Below are positions 25,464 through 34,906 of a stretch of 41,139 bases of DNA, piece after piece. Source of the DNA: Opitutales bacterium. Its GTDB lineage: Bacteria > Verrucomicrobiota > Verrucomicrobiia > Opitutales > Oceanipulchritudinaceae. Position 1 is the stretch's first letter, and every line of letters starts with the position of its first letter. Position numbers and translations under genes: made by a program. The notes beneath the pieces are model-generated. The model saw only the letters and a program-made list of their open reading frames with translations. It made no database searches and was not told the origin of the DNA. Location: positions 1 through 41,139 of the forward strand of contig JAFIGH010000040.1 in the NCBI GenBank assembly GCA_020831525.1, given 5' to 3'.

Positions 25464-28400
25464 ATGATCCCGCGCACTCCTGAAACCTGCCGATTCCGCC
25501 GCTTTGCCGCTGCCGTCGGCCTCGTCCTCCTGCTCCTGCCCATGGCGGTACGGGCCGGGACCCTTGATGATGCCGTTGCCCGTGAGTTTTCCCTTTTTGC
25601 GGGATCGCCCGGTCCGGTCGCCGTGGGCGATGCGGTCACACGCGAGTTTTCGCTCTTTGCCGGATCACCCGGCCCCATCGCCGTGGGCGATGCCGTAACG
25701 CGCGAGTTTTCCCTCTTTGTCGGAAATGTGGAAGTGCCCATTTTGGCCGACGCGGTTACGCGGGAGTTTTCCCTCCTTGTGCCGCGACCGGATTTGCAGG
25801 CGGTGAGTTTTTCGGCCCCTCCCGACAGCTTTTCGCTGACGACCGAAACGGTTTCCTGGACGGTCGAAAACACCGGCCCGGCAACCGCTTCGGGCACGTG
25901 GACGGACCAGATTTTCCTCTCGCCGAACGACACCTTCAGCGCGGGCGACCCCATCCTCGTCTCCCTGCCCTTCACGGGCACGCTCGAACCCGGCCAATCC
26001 TATACGCGCACAACTTCCCTTCCGCTGCCCCTGGTGGAGGGCAGCTACACGCTCTTCCTGCTCGTCAACGCCGGTCAGGGCCTCGACGAGGGTGGCGAGT
26101 GGAACAACAACCTCTTGCAAAGCCCCCTCGAAATCGAATACGGGCCGCTCCCCGACCTCGTCCCCGGCACCATCTCCGGCCCCCCCAACGCCCTTCCGGG
26201 CGAGACCGTGGAGGTCTCCTGGACAACGACAAACACCGGCGACGCCCCGGCCGCCGGACCCTGGACCGAGCAGGTCTTCCTTTCGACGGACAGCACCATC
26301 GGCAATGACCGCTTTCTCGCCTCCTTCTCTTACGAAGGATCGCTTGCGCCTGACGAGAGTGCCGTGCGCACGGAGACCGTGACCATCCCACTCTTCGGTT
26401 TGGCCTCGGACGGGTCGTTGGGCGTTGTTGTGAAAGTGGATACGGGCAATGCCGTGGTGGAATCGAACACGGCCAACAACGCCGCCATTGCCGTCGAGGC
26501 CATCGAAGTGCCGCGCGTGCTGCGGCTTACCCTGCCGGTCGCCAGCATTCCGGAAAGCGCCGCTGACCCGGTCGTGCGGGCCACGCTCACGCGCAGCGGT
26601 TCGACCGCTTCCCCCCTTACCGTCGCCCTAGCCGGAACCGCGCCCGACCGCCTCGATGTTCCGGCGAGCGTTGTCATGGAGGCGGGTGCATCGACCGTGG
26701 TCGTGCCCCTGACCGTCCTGCCCGACGGCGTGACCGCCGGGGATGCCCTTGTCGACATCACCGCCTCGGCGGCGGGCTTTGTCAGCGCGGGCGCTTCGCT
26801 TCTCATTATCGATACGGACACGCCCGTGCTCGAAATGGCTATCGATCCGCCGACCCTCTCCAAGGGCAGCGTCGGCAACGGCGTCGTTTCCCGCCTCGGA
26901 GCCCCCACCGGCGAAACCCTCATCGTGGCCCTTGCCTCGACCAATCCAGCCCGCCTCTCCGTTCCCTCTTCCGTCACCATTCCCTCCGGAGAGAGCAGTG
27001 CCGCCTTCACCGTCACGGCGGTCGAGAACTTCCTCTACCTTCAGCCCCGCGTGTACAGCGTGACCGCCTCGGCCTCCGGTTTTTCGTCGGTGACGCAGGC
27101 CGTCAACGTCGTCGAGCCCCTTCCGCCCCCGGCCTTTGAGGTCGCCGTGACGCCGGACCGGATCGACGAAGATGCCGCCAACCCGGCCGCCACCGGCACG
27201 CTCACCCTCGACGCCCCCCGCCCGCACGACCTGCGCTTCAACCTGCACACAAGCCACCCCGACCGCGCGCAGGTGCCGACGACCGTGACCGTGTTCCGCG
27301 AAACCACGCAGGCAACCTTTCCCGTAAACGCCATCGACAACGACCTCCTCGATGGCGACGCGCTTGTCACCCTCACCGCGACGCTCGCCGACGGGTCCGG
27401 CGGAGCGCCCTTTTCCGGTTCCACGGCGACGGCTTTCTTTGAGGTTATCGATGACGACGGTCCGCGCCTCCGCATCGCCCTCGAAAGCGGCGTTGCCCCG
27501 GAGGGCGTCACCTTGACGGCCACCCTCACGCGCAACGCGGATTTCGCCGAGCCCCTCACCGTTTTCCTCGAAACAAGCGACGTCTCCATCGCCACCGTGC
27601 CCGCGAGTGTGAGCTTTCCGGCGGGTGCGGACACCGTTGAGTTCTTCGTCACGACCATCGACGACGGCATGCCCGACGGCAGCCGCGCGGTCGACATTCT
27701 TGCCTCGGCCGACGGGTTTGCCACCGGCAGCGCCCACCTCGTCGTGACCGACATCCATCTGCCCGATCTCGTTGTTTCGACTGTGAGCGCACCGGCCTCG
27801 GTTCTCACCGGAGAGAACTTCCAGGTCACCTACCGCATCAAAAACCAGGGAATCGCGGCGGCCACGGGCTCCTGGGAGCAACAGGTTCTTCGGTCCGATA
27901 ATCCCCTGCCCGGCGGGGACCTTCCGCTGGGGGCCTTCCGCTTCACCGGAACGCTTGAACCAGGGCAATCCTTTGAGCGCACGGTCACCTTCATCGCCCC
28001 GTCGCAGGCGGGCGAGTATTGGATCGTCGTCCGCACCGATGCGGGCAACGAAATCGAAGAGCTTTTCGAAGACAACAACACCCGCGTATCCGCACAGCCG
28101 ATACTTGTGGCGGATGCCTACACCGCTGTCGTCTCGGCCAACATCGACACAGCCCCGGCGGGCACACCGGTGGTCCTGTCCGGTCAGGCCGTGCGTGCGG
28201 CGGGGGGACCGGCGGGCAACGTCATCGTCAGTATCCACATTTCCGTACGCGACACGCAGCGCACCATCGCCGCTCTCACCGATGCCAACGGGAATTTCTC
28301 CGTCGTCTGGACACCGCTCCCCGGCGAGGCCGGCTTCTACTCCGTCGCGGCCACTCATCCGGGACGCTTGAAGGCGGATCCCCAGGATAGCTTTACCCTT

Positions 28401-31400
28401 CTCGGATTCTCCACCGAGCCGTCGAGGGTCGCGCTCGATCTGATCGAGGGCGCCGATCCGAAGGCGGGCCTCATCCTTGTCCGCAACCTCGCCAATGTCC
28501 CCCTTACGGGCCTTTCCGCAACCATCCTCGACGAGCCGGAGAACCTTGCCCTTGATCTGACCATCGGCGACGGCTCTCCCGACCCCTCCGTCGGCCCGCT
28601 CGGTGTATGGGTTCTTCACTACACTGCGACCGCGCTTGACGCCTCGATTACCGAAGGCACGGCCACCCTGCGCCTGAGCAGTGCCGAAGGGGCCGTTTTG
28701 GATCTGCCCGTTGATGTGCGTGTGCGCTCGCTCCGCAGCCGCCTCGTGGCCGACCCGCAGCCGCTCCTCGCGGGCGTTCTTCGCGGTGACCAGCGGGTTG
28801 TCGCGTTTTCCCTGTCAAATGAGGGCGGGGCACCCACCGGTCCCGTGCGCCTAGTCCTGCCAGGCCTTCCCTGGCTCTCCGCCGCGACCCCGATTCTGCC
28901 TTCCATCGCCCCCGGAGCGACCGTGCCCGTCAACCTCATCCTGAGCCCGCCGGACGACACCGTCCTCGGTCCCTTCACGGGGACGATCAGCGTGCGGGCG
29001 GATGATTCCAGCCTCAACCTGCCCTTCGAGTTCCGCGTGATTTCCGACGGGGTGGGGGACCTCCGCGTCGAGGCGGTCAACGAACTCACCTACTACGCCA
29101 CGGGTTCCCCGCGCGTCGAGGATGCGACCGTGCGCGTGACCAATGCTTACGACGACTCCATTGTTTTCACCGCCGCCACCGATGCGGACGGGTTCGCCGA
29201 GTTCACCGGTTTGCCGGAGGGGTATTATCACCTGCACGTTTCCGCGCCCGACCACCACAGCCACCGTGCGACCGTTTTCATCGGGGCCGGGGCCGTGCGC
29301 AATCACCTCGCCTTCCTTTCCTGGCAAACTGTGCGCTACACCTGGACCGTCGTTCCGACCGAGATCGAGGACCGCACCCGCATCATCGTCGAAAGTGTCT
29401 TTGAGACCAATGTCCCGGTCCCGGTCATCACGGTGGAGCCCTCGTATATCGATCTCGATGCGCTTACGGACGATGTCACCCAGATCGATATCACGATCAC
29501 CAATCACGGTTGGATCGCGGCCAGTAACATGCGGCTGTTTTTCAACGACCACGCGCGCTGGAGCTTTGAGCCGATCACCGATGATATCGGCACCCTTCCC
29601 GCCCTTAGTTCGGTGCGCATCCCCGTGGTCTTCCGCAAGATTCCGGAAGTCTCCGGCAGCAGCAGCGACGGCATGTTTCAGGTGCTCGGGGGCGGCGGCT
29701 GCGGGGGTGGGGGCGTTCTCTGGAACTTGCTCTGCGGAACAGAGGAAAACAGCTATAGCGCCGGTATCGGTATGGGGAGTGGCGGTTGTGGCGGCGGTGC
29801 CGGTGGCGGCGGCGGCGGTGGCGGCGGCGGCTACGGTGCCCCCGTGGGATTTTCCGGAGGCGATTCCAATTGCGATCCCTGCCTGCCCATTGCCATTGCC
29901 AAATGCCTCATCGGTTACACGCCGATCGGCTGCCCCTTTGGGCTGATCGATGCCGCCATTTCCGGTGACGTTATCGACGCTATCATCGCCATTTTGGGGT
30001 GTGCAACCGGCGGAGCCGCTAGCGCGGCGTTCAATACCGTTGGTTGCGCCAAGGGAATCTCAAGCTGTCAGGCGGGCGGAGCCGGCGGCGGACCGGGCGG
30101 CGGCAGCGGAGGTCCCGGAACCTTGGCTTCGACCGGCTTTACGACCCTTTCCGACGACGGCTGGCTGCACGTGCACAGCTCCCCGGGGGCCACTCTCGAC
30201 GAGGCCATCGCTCGCATGGAGACGATCACCGATCTCTATGCCTACATCCTCGGCGATCCGGTCTGGATGGAGGACCCCGACGGCGATCTTCTCTCCGCCT
30301 GGTTGGAACTCTTTTTCACCTTCGCGCAGGAGGGGACGGAGGACGGGCGTTCGATCTCCGCGAATGAGCGTATCGCTCTGCTCAATACGGATCTGCCCGT
30401 CGGGGTGACAATCATTGAGGCCGACCGCTTTATCGAACGCTGGCACCGCACCCTCGATTACAACGCCTCCGACATTTATGACCTCGCCGATGTGCCGGCG
30501 GGCTGGAGCACCGATTTTATCGCCGCCGATGTTCTGGCCGCCTACGCCACGACCATGGAGTCCGCCTACCTGGCCGCCGCCGCCGATGGCTTCGCCGATC
30601 CGCTCGAAGGCTTTATTTCCGCCAAAGACGCCTATTTCCAATCCATCGACGGAGCCGGCATCTGCGCCCGCGTGCGCATTCAAATCGAGCAGGAGGCGGT
30701 CATCACCCGCGACGGCTTTAAAGCCACCCTCGAAATCGCCAACGAAAGCGCCGCCCTCATGGACGAGGTCCTTGTCAGCCTCTACGTTCTCGACGACCAG
30801 GGCCAGGACCGCACCTCCCTTTTCGGCATCCGCCCCCCGGAACTCTCCGGCCTCACCGGTGTAGACGGCGAGGGCATGCTCCCGATGGAATCGACCGGAC
30901 GCGGCACCTGGACTATCATCCCGACGAGCGAAGCCGCTCCCGACGAGCCTCTCGAATACTTTGTCGGCGGCACCCTCCATTACCGCCAGGCCGGCTTGCT
31001 CGTCACCGTGCCGCTCGTTCCCGCGCCCATCACGGTTTATCCCAGCGCCGCCTTGCAGGTGCGTTACTTCCACCAGCGCGATGTTTTTGCAAACGATCCC
31101 TGGACCGACGTGATCGAGCCGAGCATTCCCTTTTCCCTCGGTGTCATGGTCTCCAACTCGGGCAATGGAGTCGCCCGGAACGTCCGCATCAATTCTTCCC
31201 AACCGAAAATTGTGGAGAATGAAAAAGGGCTCTTCATCGACTTTCAGATCATCGCCACGGAAGTCGCTGGGCAACCCCTCTCGCCCGGCCTCACGGCTAA
31301 CTTCGGCGACATCCTTCCCGGCCAGCGCGCCATCGGCCGCTGGCTCCTCACCTCCACCCTTCAGGGGCTCTTCATCTCCTACGACGCCACCTTCGAGCAC

Positions 31401-33746
31401 CTTGATGGTCTCGGCGATCCCCGCCTCTCCCTCATCGAGAGCGTCAGTATCCACGAAATGATACGCGCTGTCCGCGCCCCCGGAGCGCAGAACGACGGCC
31501 TCCCCGACTTTCTCGTCAATGACATCCCCGACTCCCTCGACCTGCCCGACACCCTCTACCTGAGCGACGGTCGCATCGAGCCGGTCGGGATCGGCTCCGG
31601 CTTCTCCTTCGGCGCGGCCCCCACGGCTGCGGAACCGGTCGTCACCCTCACCGCCTCCGTGCCCGTCGGCTTTGTTTATTTCGCCGCCCCCGATCCGGGC
31701 AATGGATTCCGCCTCGTCCGCGTGGTCCGCTCCGACGGCACCGACCTTCTCACGGAAAATTTCTGGCAGACCGACCGCACCTTCCTCGGACTCGGGCAGC
31801 GCCCCGTGCGGGAAGACCGTATCCACATTTTCGATTTCGAGAGCACGGGCAGCTATGAGCTTCATTACGAACCGCCCCAGCCAACGGATCTCACGCCCCC
31901 GGTCAGCTCCGTTGATCCGCTCCCGGCGGAAAGCTTTGATCACTTCATCGTCTCCTGGGAGGGCACCGACGACCTCAGCGGTGTGGCCCTCTTTGATATC
32001 TTTGTCTCGGAGGACGGCGGCCCCTTCCTCCCCTGGATCGTTGGCACAACGGGGCGCGAGGCGATTTTCGAAGGGGAGTTGGGCAAGGCCTACGCCTTCT
32101 ACAGTGTCGCCACCGACGCCGCCGGAAATCGCGAAGCAACACCGTCGGCGGCCCAGGCGGAGACGCTCGTCACGCTCACAAACTCACCGCCCGTCCTTGG
32201 TCCGCTTCCCGACCGCGTCGTCGATGAGCGCCAGACTCTGACCTTTATCATCGCCGCGACCGATCCCGACGCCGACGATGCGCTCACCTTCACGCTCGAA
32301 CCCGGGGCGCCCGCCGGCGTGACCCTTCACCCCTCGACCGGACGCCTCACCTGGGCCACCGGCGAGACCCACGGCGGCCAGACCTACACCATCGGCGTGC
32401 GCGTCACCGACAGCGGCCTGCCCGCGCTGAGTGACATCGGCACCTTCGACATCACGGTGAACGAGGTGAACCATGCGCCCGTCCTCAACCCCATCGCTGA
32501 CCGCGTGACCTTTATCGGGCAACCTGTGACCTTCACGGCCATTGCCTCTGACTCGGATTTGCCCGCGCAAACGCTCACCTTCTCGCTCGGCCCCGATGCG
32601 CCCGCCGATGCCCACATCGATCCTGAATCAGGTGCCTTCGCGTGGACGCCGCTCTCGCCCGGGGCCTTTGGTTTCACGGTAACCGTGACTGACGACGGAG
32701 CCCCGCCACTGAGCGCAAGCCGCGATTTTCTCATCACCGTGAATGCGGAGAACACGCCCCCCGTCATCACCCTCCAGCCCTTCGCGCTCGCTTATTCGGA
32801 GGGCGACGGCGTCGTCAGGATCGATCCCTTCGCCAGCCTCACCGATCCCGACTCGATCGCATTCGGCGGCGGTGAACTTCTCATTGATTTTGCCATCGGC
32901 CCGCAGGACGGCGATGCCCTCGGGGTGCGCGACGAAGGCCTCGGCGCGGGGCGCATTTCGCTCGACGGCGAAAACACGATTCGCTTCGGCAGTGCTGTCA
33001 TCGGCACCTTCCTCGGGGGCGGGGAAGGCGGCGGCCCCCTGACCGCCTTCCTCACCGAAAACGCCACCCTCACCGCGACCCGCGCGCTCATTCGCAACAT
33101 CACCTTTGTTAACAACGAGCGCTTTCCCGACGCCACCCCGCGCTTTGTGCGCTTTGTCCTCGCCGAGAGCGATGGCACGACGAGCGAACCGGCCGTGCGC
33201 GAACTCCGCGTGACGCCCGTGAACGAAGACCCCGTCGCCGGTCCCGACATGATCGGTGTGGCCATGGATACGCCCGTGGAGATCCCCCTTGCCCGCCTCC
33301 TGCGCAACGACTTTGACCCCGACGAAGATCCTATCGAAATCGAACTGCCCGCCACCATCACCGCGCGCGGCGGAGCCGTCACCTTGGGCGAAAGCAGCGT
33401 CACCTACACGCCCCCGCCCGCTTTCACCGGACGCGATACATTTCACTACACCCTCAGCGATCCTTACGGCGGCGAAGCCACCGGAATCGTTACCGCCATC
33501 GTGCGCGCGCCCGACGACGGCGACCTCACCCTCGTGACCCTCTCCTTCGAAGCCCCGGTTGGTGAAGCCAGCCCGGTCCTCATCGGCCTGCCCGACCGCA
33601 CCTACTCCGCTATCTGGTCAAGCGACCTTCTCGACTGGGATCCAGTCGGCACCTTCACCTCCGACAGTCTGGGCGAACTCTCCTTCACCCACCATCCCGG
33701 CCCCTCCGGCGACCGCCGCTTCTACCGCTTCTCCCTCCAACCGTAG
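25464..33746 (+). CDS. giant secreted multidomain CARDB/Calx-beta/Ig-cadherin-like surface protein
   Basis: About 2760 residues, exported by a signal peptide (RFRRFAAAVGLVLLLLPMAVRAG). Domain order by rough residue: four 20-residue repeats DAVxREFSLF (37-109); two CARDB-type beta domains (109-350); Calx-beta-like repeats (350-768); a third CARDB (768-890); carboxypeptidase-regulatory-like folds (about 884-970 and 1198-1280); and a Gly-rich, Cys-bearing hinge with a hydrophobic segment (1410-1555). Then come a helical region, fibronectin/Ig-like domains, two putative-Ig (NSPPVLGPLPDRVV, NHAPVLNPIADRV) and two cadherin-like domains (2240-2690). A terminal domain ends GPSGDRRFYRFSLQP. Many DxD and DPDxD motifs suggest calcium binding. 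No sortase, PEP-CTERM or T9SS signal is clear. It is probably a cell-surface adhesin. The ATG at 25464 is preceded by a GTG one codon earlier, and its ribosome binding site is poor. Confidence 0.85.
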   Translation: MIPRTPETCRFRRFAAAVGLVLLLLPMAVRAGTLDDAVAREFSLFAGSPGPVAVGDAVTREFSLFAGSPGPIAVGDAVTREFSLFVGNVEVPILADAVTREFSLLVPRPDLQAVSFSAPPDSFSLTTETVSWTVENTGPATASGTWTDQIFLSPNDTFSAGDPILVSLPFTGTLEPGQSYTRTTSLPLPLVEGSYTLFLLVNAGQGLDEGGEWNNNLLQSPLEIEYGPLPDLVPGTISGPPNALPGETVEVSWTTTNTGDAPAAGPWTEQVFLSTDSTIGNDRFLASFSYEGSLAPDESAVRTETVTIPLFGLASDGSLGVVVKVDTGNAVVESNTANNAAIAVEAIEVPRVLRLTLPVASIPESAADPVVRATLTRSGSTASPLTVALAGTAPDRLDVPASVVMEAGASTVVVPLTVLPDGVTAGDALVDITASAAGFVSAGASLLIIDTDTPVLEMAIDPPTLSKGSVGNGVVSRLGAPTGETLIVALASTNPARLSVPSSVTIPSGESSAAFTVTAVENFLYLQPRVYSVTASASGFSSVTQAVNVVEPLPPPAFEVAVTPDRIDEDAANPAATGTLTLDAPRPHDLRFNLHTSHPDRAQVPTTVTVFRETTQATFPVNAIDNDLLDGDALVTLTATLADGSGGAPFSGSTATAFFEVIDDDGPRLRIALESGVAPEGVTLTATLTRNADFAEPLTVFLETSDVSIATVPASVSFPAGADTVEFFVTTIDDGMPDGSRAVDILASADGFATGSAHLVVTDIHLPDLVVSTVSAPASVLTGENFQVTYRIKNQGIAAATGSWEQQVLRSDNPLPGGDLPLGAFRFTGTLEPGQSFERTVTFIAPSQAGEYWIVVRTDAGNEIEELFEDNNTRVSAQPILVADAYTAVVSANIDTAPAGTPVVLSGQAVRAAGGPAGNVIVSIHISVRDTQRTIAALTDANGNFSVVWTPLPGEAGFYSVAATHPGRLKADPQDSFTLLGFSTEPSRVALDLIEGADPKAGLILVRNLANVPLTGLSATILDEPENLALDLTIGDGSPDPSVGPLGVWVLHYTATALDASITEGTATLRLSSAEGAVLDLPVDVRVRSLRSRLVADPQPLLAGVLRGDQRVVAFSLSNEGGAPTGPVRLVLPGLPWLSAATPILPSIAPGATVPVNLILSPPDDTVLGPFTGTISVRADDSSLNLPFEFRVISDGVGDLRVEAVNELTYYATGSPRVEDATVRVTNAYDDSIVFTAATDADGFAEFTGLPEGYYHLHVSAPDHHSHRATVFIGAGAVRNHLAFLSWQTVRYTWTVVPTEIEDRTRIIVESVFETNVPVPVITVEPSYIDLDALTDDVTQIDITITNHGWIAASNMRLFFNDHARWSFEPITDDIGTLPALSSVRIPVVFRKIPEVSGSSSDGMFQVLGGGGCGGGGVLWNLLCGTEENSYSAGIGMGSGGCGGGAGGGGGGGGGGYGAPVGFSGGDSNCDPCLPIAIAKCLIGYTPIGCPFGLIDAAISGDVIDAIIAILGCATGGAASAAFNTVGCAKGISSCQAGGAGGGPGGGSGGPGTLASTGFTTLSDDGWLHVHSSPGATLDEAIARMETITDLYAYILGDPVWMEDPDGDLLSAWLELFFTFAQEGTEDGRSISANERIALLNTDLPVGVTIIEADRFIERWHRTLDYNASDIYDLADVPAGWSTDFIAADVLAAYATTMESAYLAAAADGFADPLEGFISAKDAYFQSIDGAGICARVRIQIEQEAVITRDGFKATLEIANESAALMDEVLVSLYVLDDQGQDRTSLFGIRPPELSGLTGVDGEGMLPMESTGRGTWTIIPTSEAAPDEPLEYFVGGTLHYRQAGLLVTVPLVPAPITVYPSAALQVRYFHQRDVFANDPWTDVIEPSIPFSLGVMVSNSGNGVARNVRINSSQPKIVENEKGLFIDFQIIATEVAGQPLSPGLTANFGDILPGQRAIGRWLLTSTLQGLFISYDATFEHLDGLGDPRLSLIESVSIHEMIRAVRAPGAQNDGLPDFLVNDIPDSLDLPDTLYLSDGRIEPVGIGSGFSFGAAPTAAEPVVTLTASVPVGFVYFAAPDPGNGFRLVRVVRSDGTDLLTENFWQTDRTFLGLGQRPVREDRIHIFDFESTGSYELHYEPPQPTDLTPPVSSVDPLPAESFDHFIVSWEGTDDLSGVALFDIFVSEDGGPFLPWIVGTTGREAIFEGELGKAYAFYSVATDAAGNREATPSAAQAETLVTLTNSPPVLGPLPDRVVDERQTLTFIIAATDPDADDALTFTLEPGAPAGVTLHPSTGRLTWATGETHGGQTYTIGVRVTDSGLPALSDIGTFDITVNEVNHAPVLNPIADRVTFIGQPVTFTAIASDSDLPAQTLTFSLGPDAPADAHIDPESGAFAWTPLSPGAFGFTVTVTDDGAPPLSASRDFLITVNAENTPPVITLQPFALAYSEGDGVVRIDPFASLTDPDSIAFGGGELLIDFAIGPQDGDALGVRDEGLGAGRISLDGENTIRFGSAVIGTFLGGGEGGGPLTAFLTENATLTATRALIRNITFVNNERFPDATPRFVRFVLAESDGTTSEPAVRELRVTPVNEDPVAGPDMIGVAMDTPVEIPLARLLRNDFDPDEDPIEIELPATITARGGAVTLGESSVTYTPPPAFTGRDTFHYTLSDPYGGEATGIVTAIVRAPDDGDLTLVTLSFEAPVGEASPVLIGLPDRTYSAIWSSDLLDWDPVGTFTSDSLGELSFTHHPGPSGDRRFYRFSLQP
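25569..25788 (+). repeat. four in-frame 60-bp tandem repeats encoding DAVxREFSLF
   Basis: Copies start at 25569, 25629, 25689 and 25749, with the last one partial. Each encodes DAVxREFSL(F/L), followed by a variable linker such as AGSPGPVAVG. The first two copies are nearly identical as protein but differ at several third codon positions, so they are older than a recent slippage event. Similar phrases (SREFSVF) occur in other surface proteins of planctomycetes and verrucomicrobia, from memory. Confidence 0.8.
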
Positions 33747-34275
33747 CCACCGCCCTCACCGATTGACCAACCGCACCACGCCAGAGGTACACACCGGGCC
33801 GGTTCATGAAACTCGAAGCATTTACCTTCACCGAGACACACCCGGCGCCGGATAGTGCTCAACGAGGCGCACCACTCACACGAGCGCGGCGCTTGAAATC
33901 CTGCGTGTAACAGACCACCACACGGTCCGGCCCTTCAACCGGGCGGTAGGGCACAAGCCGCGGCCCGCACGATTCGCCAAAATCCCGACAACAAGCGATT
34001 CCGATTCGGCACCCTTCCTGTTTCTGGACAAACACCCCAACAGGCCGGTGACGACCTGCCGAGCATTACCCACTTCACCGCGCCAACACATCCGGTGCCC
34101 AACCACCGTCATAGCCCCATCCAAAAACCACGGCAGCATCCGAAGAATGATCTCTAGCCATTGATATAAAAATTTCCTTCAAGTCGCTCATGCATATTTT
34201 CTTGGAAATGTGTCGACTTCAGTAGTATCTCTGAGAAACAAGAGATGGGGGATTTAGTCGAGTGCTGCCGCTGTT
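33747..34275. other. 529-base gap with possible gene remnants and an AT-rich patch
   Basis: The gap lies between the convergent giant gene and metW. The left part is GC-rich and holds a short minus-strand open frame (listed separately) and a plus-strand frame from ATG 33806 beginning MKLEAFTFTETHPAP, which ends at about 33910. From about 34150 to 34240 the sequence is AT-rich and contains a CTCTGAGAAAC motif like those in the island near 19050. No terminator with a clear T-run was found. Confidence 0.45.
33859..34035 (-). CDS. possible 58-residue protein or gene fragment
   Basis: A minus-strand frame from GTG 34035 to TGA 33859 translates as MFVQKQEGCRIGIACCRDFG and continues to PRLVPYRPVEGPDRVVVCYT and a basic C-terminus. 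The composition looks more protein-like than the longer overlapping frame at 33876-34139, but no family is recognised and no ribosome binding site stands out. It may be the tail of a decayed gene. Confidence 0.25.
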   Translation of the reverse strand: MFVQKQEGCRIGIACCRDFGESCGPRLVPYRPVEGPDRVVVCYTQDFKRRARVSGAPR

Positions 34276-34884
34276 TCAGCCCCGGCTTACCGAGTAGACG
34301 GCGTAGCCTGCGCGCAGGGCGGGCCACCAGCGGCAGGGTCGGCGCCAGTCGCCGCGCAGGTGGGCGACAGCGTCGATCCGGACGGAGGCACGGCGGCAAT
34401 AGGCCTCAAAGGCCGCCACCGACACGGGGTTGCTTGGCACCGCCTCCTCCCACGGCGAAGGAAACACCTCGTTGCAGGTGCGCACACCGGTGAAGAGAAG
34501 GGACCAGCGGTTGAGCCAATAGCCGTGGTTGACAAACCCCACCGCCACCCGCCGGCCCACGCGCAGGCTCTCGTCGAGGATGTCGGCGGGCCGGCCCACC
34601 TCATCAAGCGTCCGCGAAAGGATGACCCAGTCGAAGCTGTTGTCGCCGAATTCCGCGAGCAGGCGCAGCGCGTCGCCTTGGTAGACGTTGACGCCGCGCT
34701 TCACGCAGCTCGCCACCTTAGAAGCGTCAATATCCACCCCCAACCCGTAGCTCCCGCGCGTGTTCGCGAGGTGCTCGAGGAGAATACCGCGCCCGCAGCC
34801 CGCGTCGAACACGCGCGCGCCCCTCTCGATCCATTCGGAAATGATCTGCAGGTCCGTCTCGCGTTTGATGTGCTGTCGCGGCAT
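34276..34884 (-). CDS. metW: methionine biosynthesis protein MetW
   Basis: A 202-residue Rossmann-fold, SAM-methyltransferase-like protein. The glycine-rich nucleotide loop is VFDAGCGRGILLEHL (25-39), followed by GLGVDIDASK and the MetW-like phrases GVNVYQGDA and FDWVILSRTLDEV, with GFVNHGYWLNRWSLLFTG in the second half. It follows metX by 22 bases on the same strand, the standard metXW arrangement. MetW is thought to support MetX acyltransferase activity at the homoserine step of methionine synthesis. The start ATG at 34884 (MPRQHIKRETD) is the last in-frame ATG before the conserved region and does not overlap metX. Confidence 0.93.
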   Translation of the reverse strand: MPRQHIKRETDLQIISEWIERGARVFDAGCGRGILLEHLANTRGSYGLGVDIDASKVASCVKRGVNVYQGDALRLLAEFGDNSFDWVILSRTLDEVGRPADILDESLRVGRRVAVGFVNHGYWLNRWSLLFTGVRTCNEVFPSPWEEAVPSNPVSVAAFEAYCRRASVRIDAVAHLRGDWRRPCRWWPALRAGYAVYSVSRG

Positions 34885-34906
34885 GGCGTCTTCGTGCGGC
34901 GTGGCT

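Noticed and set aside
25569-25788. Regular 60-bp direct repeats considered as a CRISPR-like array
   Set aside because: The repeats are in frame, continuous and encode a peptide motif; there are no spacers or cas genes.
26628-28619. A 663-codon minus-strand frame, and a 627-codon one at 30060-31943
   Set aside because: Both are antisense shadows of the giant secreted protein and show no recognisable domain.
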